Shown: positions 21,797 through 25,558 of the stretch, one piece after another
How positions within the stretch are numbered: the first letter of the stretch is position 1
Layout of the letters: every line of letters starts with the position of its first letter
IMG/VR virus record: IMGVR_UViG_3300027741_000246
Coordinates: 1-25,558 of that record
Direction: 5' to 3' (one strand)
DNA from: a virus
DNA length: 25,558 bases
The notes under the pieces: generated by a model
What the model was told of the DNA's origin: nothing
Database searches by the model: none
What the model saw: only the letters and a program-made list of their open reading frames with translations
Position numbers and translations under genes: made by a program

Positions 21797-22276
21797 ATGA
21801 GTAGAGTGAAGATTGAATGGAGGAGTTGTAGTAAAGAGAATTACAAAGATTATTGTGCAAAACATTCTAATACAAAATTAACGTTTGAAGAATGGAAAAG
21901 CATCATATATAAATTTAATGAAGATTTTAGAAACTATCTTCTAGAGACAGGAAAGAAAGAAAAGCTTCCTCATGGATTTGGTGATTTTGCAATAAACAAA
22001 AAGAAGAGAAAGAAGATTGTAACATACAAAGGCAAAGATTACATCAATCTTCCTATAGATTGGATAAAAACTAGAGAAAAGGGAAAGATAATATATAATT
22101 TCAACCACCATACAGAAGGATATTTCTTTGGATGGATATGGTTCAAACGCACATCAAGAATCAAAGGTCCTGAGTTTTGGTTCTTCAAGCCTACAAGAGT
22201 GACATCAAGAATGTTAGCTCACTATTTAAAAACCAACGACAAATATCAGCATCTATATCAATCATGGATAGTGTAA
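21797..22276 (+). CDS. Conserved-looking basic phage protein, 159 aa
   Basis: This encodes 159 residues, strongly basic. The order FEEWKSIIYKFNEDFRNYLLETGKKEKLPHGFGDFAI, then YINLPIDWIKTREKGKIIYNFNHHTEGYFFGWIWFK and FKPTRVTSRMLAHYLKTNDKYQHLYQSW, matches a family I recall from Bacteroidota and other large phages in the same neighbourhood. Aromatic-rich W/F/Y clusters suggest a compact structural protein. The GFGDFAI segment slightly recalls HU GFGxF, but the surroundings differ. Its role is unknown to me; a connector or ring subunit is possible from its position between two ring-like genes. Confidence 0.65.
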   Translation: MSRVKIEWRSCSKENYKDYCAKHSNTKLTFEEWKSIIYKFNEDFRNYLLETGKKEKLPHGFGDFAINKKKRKKIVTYKGKDYINLPIDWIKTREKGKIIYNFNHHTEGYFFGWIWFKRTSRIKGPEFWFFKPTRVTSRMLAHYLKTNDKYQHLYQSWIV

Positions 22277-22286
22277 AAAAGTCGAT

Positions 22287-23210
22287 ATGTCGTATTATTA
22301 CAAATATAATTTCGTAACTCCTGAACCTGTCTATTCTACAGTGAAAGAAGAGCTTAAGAGCTATTTTGACACTGGTGCTGTAGATGACTTAATGTTCCCT
22401 ACATATTTAGACAAATGCTTAAGAAAATTAGGCAGGAGTTCATATGTCATAACAGAAACTCAATTACACATTGAAGATTTTCAAGCAAGACTTCCAGACA
22501 ACTTCTTTGCTGTAAGAGAAGCTTGGTTGTGTACATACGTGCAAGGATATCCCTATCAATCAGCAAACTCGTTCTATTCTCAATCAGAACAAACAACAAT
22601 ACAAGTGTCACCAATTACAACAAATGGTGTTCCTTGTACAAACTGTTCATCACCTTCTTGTGATGGAGCATGTCTTCCCCAACTTATACAGGCTGTTTAT
22701 AAGACTAATAATTCAATGAATCAGAATTACCAAAGAGCTTTCTTGTTAAAACCAGGAAACATTTCTGTAAGAGCTGATTGTGCATTGGATTGTGCAAACT
22801 TTGGCTCTTCAGCTGCTGACTCATTTGATATTAGAGACAATAAGTTTGTCACTAATTTTAGAAATGGTGTAGTGCATTTGATATTTTATTCATACGACTA
22901 CGATACATCTGGTAATCAAATGATTCCTGATAACTATCGTATAAGAGAATACGTAGAAGCATTTATTAAATATAAAATATTTGAAACTCTTGCTAATCAA
23001 GTGAATGATGAAACATTCAATCAAATAGAAAAGAAGCTTGCTTATTATAAACAACTCTCTGAAGAAGCATTCATCATGGCAGACATAGAGGTGAAGAAAT
23101 CTACAGTTTACCAAAAACAGAGGAAAATAAGAGAAGAGCTTAATAGATTTAACATGTACGAACTTCCAAATCGTATTGATAGTAGATATGGTTGGAGACG
23201 CAATGGATAA
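22287..23210 (+). CDS. Ring protein 1-like tail connector, 307 aa
   Basis: This encodes 307 residues. The N-terminus (YKYNFVTPEPVYSTVKEELK, DTGAVDDLMFPTYLDKCLRK, then LHIEDFQARLPDNFFAVREAWLC) matches what I remember of the crAss-like ring 1 family directly upstream of the muzzle gene. The middle has PCTNCSSPSCDGACLPQLIQ and a beta part; the end is helical, with YVEAFIKYKIFETLANQVND and KKLAYYKQLSEEAFIMADIE, and a basic tail. It should sit under the portal in the tail ring stack. The next gene, muzzle-like, supports this. The Cys-rich loop could bind zinc. Confidence 0.75.
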   Translation: MSYYYKYNFVTPEPVYSTVKEELKSYFDTGAVDDLMFPTYLDKCLRKLGRSSYVITETQLHIEDFQARLPDNFFAVREAWLCTYVQGYPYQSANSFYSQSEQTTIQVSPITTNGVPCTNCSSPSCDGACLPQLIQAVYKTNNSMNQNYQRAFLLKPGNISVRADCALDCANFGSSAADSFDIRDNKFVTNFRNGVVHLIFYSYDYDTSGNQMIPDNYRIREYVEAFIKYKIFETLANQVNDETFNQIEKKLAYYKQLSEEAFIMADIEVKKSTVYQKQRKIREELNRFNMYELPNRIDSRYGWRRNG

Positions 23211-23225
23211 TTTATAATATACATT

Positions 23226-25558
23226 ATGGCAGACAACGAACAAGGCAATATACGTACAGAATATAGCGTTGCAAGAATAGGCTTGGACATGGACTCTTCT
23301 GTTAATCAAATAGGAGAAGGTAAACTCTCGTATGCCCTAAATGCTGCTCTTGAGAACTTTGATTCTAATTCTATTAATTATCAGAATGAATCAGGTAATG
23401 ATTTATGTTTAAAGTTTCCTGAAGATTTTCAGCTAATAGGTGAACATTTTATAAATGAACAAAACAAACATATATTCTTTTTAGCCAATCCAAATACAGG
23501 AGAAAGTGAAATTGGATATATGGACAATAACGATTGTGTCTATAGAACTTACATAAACGCATTCTGTCTAAACTTCAGCATCACCCATCCTATACACAAA
23601 GCTGTACACAAAATAACCAATTGTACAACGGAAATTTATTGGACAGATGGATTTAATGTAAGAAGATATTTAGATTTAAACAATCTTCCTTATAAAATAA
23701 AACCAGGAACAAAGGTTTGTGATAATATTACAACCACTGAAATTGATTGTAATAAACTTAAAGTGCAGCCTAATTTTGAGATTCCCTATTTAGATGTAGT
23801 GGATGTGATTAGTGGAGGAAGCTTAACGTCAGGCACATATCAATTTGCTGTACAATATTGTAATGCTTCAGGAGATGCTTACACGTCTTACTATTCTGTC
23901 ACCAACCCCACTCCTATTGCAAAAACTCAATTAATCTCTGCTGATTTTAATTACAATGTAGGAAAGTCTATTGTACTAAATATTTCCAATCTTGATGTTA
24001 CAGGATATTTTGAATATTATAATATTGCTGTAATTAAAACAGTGAATTCTATATCTTCTGTAGAACTAGTGGGTACATATTTTATAGATGATAATTTTAA
24101 TCAAATCACTTATACAGGACAGAACGTAACACAAATACGCCTTACAATAAACGAAATATTCGAAAAGTTTCCTTATTACGATATTGCTCAAGATTTAACA
24201 GCTGTACAAGATGTACTTGTATGGGACCAACTCACTTCTATAGATAGAATTAACTATCAACAGATAGCTAATCAAATTGAACTTGGATGGCAAACATATA
24301 GAATTCCTTCTACAGAAACATATGCTGATGAACTAAATGCAACAAACCTAAGAGGCTATCTAAGGGATGAGGTGTATGCATTTGAAATAGTGTTTCTCTT
24401 GAAGAACGGAAAACAAACAGATGGATTTCACATCCCTGGAAGAATACAAGACTTCAACGAGTTTTCTCAACCAGATGTTCCTAATACAAACCCAGATTTC
24501 ATTGGAGAACCCTCGTACACGCAAGGAAACGTGGGATATAGCCCTTATTGGAAAATATACAATACAGCAAGCGTAACAGCAAACTCTGCTGAATACACAA
24601 CAGATTCAAACTACAAGGGTCCCTATCAGTATGGTAAGTTTGCATATTGGGAATCTACAGAACTATATCCTTGTAATGACAATGTTTGGGGTACACTTGC
24701 TAACACTCCCATAAGACATCATAAGTTTCCAGACGTAAACATTAGTCCAATATTTGAGACACCATTTATTGAATTAAATGGAAATGGTACATACAAACTT
24801 GCTACAGCAAAAGATGCTATATTTCCAATAGGTGTAAAGATTGACATACAAAGAGTTTCTCAATTAATTTATACATCCTCTCTTACAAAAGAGCAAATAG
24901 ACAATATTGCAGGATTTAAAATTGTAAGAGGTGATAGAGGTACAAACAAGTCAATTGTTGCTAAAGGTATTTTAAGAAACGTTGGTAAATACGAAAGAGA
25001 AGGCACCACATATTTGTTTCCCAACTATCCGTACAACGATTTAAGAGAAGATCCTTTTATATTAAAAAATCCTAATGCTTTTAATTCTGAGTGTAGAACA
25101 TACAAAATTGTAACAACAACAAAGATTATTGCTGAATACACTGATTGTTTCACAAACACTGTGAAGACAAAAGAAATTCCAGCACGTACTACAGAATACA
25201 TATGTTCATTAACTGTCCCTGTTAGAAGACCTTCTGAAGGAATAGCTACAGTGGATTTAATTAAGTTTTCTTCTTATAGACTCACAAGTGTTATTTCTGC
25301 AACATTTAGTTATATTGATGCTATTACAGAAGCAGCAACTTCTATAAATGTAACATCAGCTACACCAAAGGTGGTGAATGTTAAGCTAGATACAGTGCCT
25401 ACATTTCTTTATGGAGAAGGAGGATTTACAATTTCTCTATTGAGTATAAACATAAACATGTATTGCTATCCCACTGCTCTTAAAGCATTTGATAGTGATG
25501 ATAGTAAATACAGACATGTATTTAATTCTCCAGACACATCTTTTGGTCAACCTTTCTT
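23226..25558 (+). CDS. Muzzle-like tail protein, cut by the right edge
   Basis: The frame opens at ATG 23226 and stays open to the window end, giving 777 residues with no stop. It starts MADNEQGNIRTEYSVARIGL, then LDMDSSVNQIGEGKLSYALN. Typical segments follow: CTTEIYWTDGFNVRRYLDLN, GGSLTSGTYQFAVQYCNASG, then KIDIQRVSQLIYTSSLTKEQ. The 'YWTDGxNxxRYL...GGxLxSGxYQFxVxYxNxxGxxxxxYS' pattern matches the large muzzle (stabilisation) proteins of crAss-like phages, which close the tail exit. It lies right after the ring 1-like gene as in that group. The C-terminus is outside the window. The start follows 15 bp after the previous stop and needs no Shine-Dalgarno. Confidence 0.8.
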   Translation, partial: MADNEQGNIRTEYSVARIGLDMDSSVNQIGEGKLSYALNAALENFDSNSINYQNESGNDLCLKFPEDFQLIGEHFINEQNKHIFFLANPNTGESEIGYMDNNDCVYRTYINAFCLNFSITHPIHKAVHKITNCTTEIYWTDGFNVRRYLDLNNLPYKIKPGTKVCDNITTTEIDCNKLKVQPNFEIPYLDVVDVISGGSLTSGTYQFAVQYCNASGDAYTSYYSVTNPTPIAKTQLISADFNYNVGKSIVLNISNLDVTGYFEYYNIAVIKTVNSISSVELVGTYFIDDNFNQITYTGQNVTQIRLTINEIFEKFPYYDIAQDLTAVQDVLVWDQLTSIDRINYQQIANQIELGWQTYRIPSTETYADELNATNLRGYLRDEVYAFEIVFLLKNGKQTDGFHIPGRIQDFNEFSQPDVPNTNPDFIGEPSYTQGNVGYSPYWKIYNTASVTANSAEYTTDSNYKGPYQYGKFAYWESTELYPCNDNVWGTLANTPIRHHKFPDVNISPIFETPFIELNGNGTYKLATAKDAIFPIGVKIDIQRVSQLIYTSSLTKEQIDNIAGFKIVRGDRGTNKSIVAKGILRNVGKYEREGTTYLFPNYPYNDLREDPFILKNPNAFNSECRTYKIVTTTKIIAEYTDCFTNTVKTKEIPARTTEYICSLTVPVRRPSEGIATVDLIKFSSYRLTSVISATFSYIDAITEAATSINVTSATPKVVNVKLDTVPTFLYGEGGFTISLLSININMYCYPTALKAFDSDDSKYRHVFNSPDTSFGQPF

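Noticed and set aside
3444-25558. Alternative genetic code, as in some crAss-like phages
   Set aside because: TAG, TGA and TAA all close convincing genes, for example TAG at 4803, 10006 and 16692, and TGA at 4430, 5394 and 14104.

Overview
The window looks like the virion-morphogenesis arm of a tailed phage of Bacteroidota, most probably crAss-like (Crassvirales type). Four things support this. (1) There is a collinear run of large terminase, portal, scaffold-like, major capsid, ring-like and muzzle-like genes. (2) The DNA is AT-rich and the best promoter has the Bacteroidota form TTTG-19 bp-TATCTTTG. (3) Start sites lack Shine-Dalgarno sequences and have A-rich leaders. (4) Several small proteins resemble families I associate with Bacteroidota phages. 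Names come from motif reading and recalled family resemblance; no search was run. The genetic code appears standard: TAA, TGA and TAG all close genes.

Left region (1-3443): four small leftward genes of unknown function (97-453, 1479-1847, 2210-2473, 2851-3150) are separated by unusually long non-coding gaps of about 0.3-1.0 kb. The gaps are dense in inverted repeats. The largest (454-1478) has nested perfect 6-8 bp helices and two rightward intrinsic-terminator-like hairpins (1000-1059, 1127-1189) with no convincing rightward gene before them, so it is a candidate locus for one or more structured non-coding RNAs. This is the best candidate here for something undescribed.

Right region, first block (3444-19655, rightward): a -7 element (TATCTTTG, 3424-3431) sits just before a winged-helix-like protein gene. 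Next come an IHF/HU-like protein, a zinc-ribbon-like protein, four small proteins (one of 58 aa and one a possible small terminase), large terminase, portal, a scaffold-like acidic protein and the major capsid protein. Two conserved-looking virion proteins, an abundant-looking 399-aa virion protein with a Thr-rich tail, three Cys-containing small proteins and a fibre/adhesin set follow. Many genes overlap by a few bases. Strong hairpins follow the capsid and 399-aa genes, and an intrinsic terminator closes the block at 19692-19717.

Second block (19761-end): a near-consensus promoter drives an HTH-plus-metallophosphoesterase protein, a ring-like protein, a 159-aa conserved protein, a second ring-like protein and a muzzle-like protein that runs off the right edge. 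Together these would supply DNA packaging, head assembly, head-tail connection and adsorption. The capsid and 399-aa genes show codon use and leaders suggesting very high expression.
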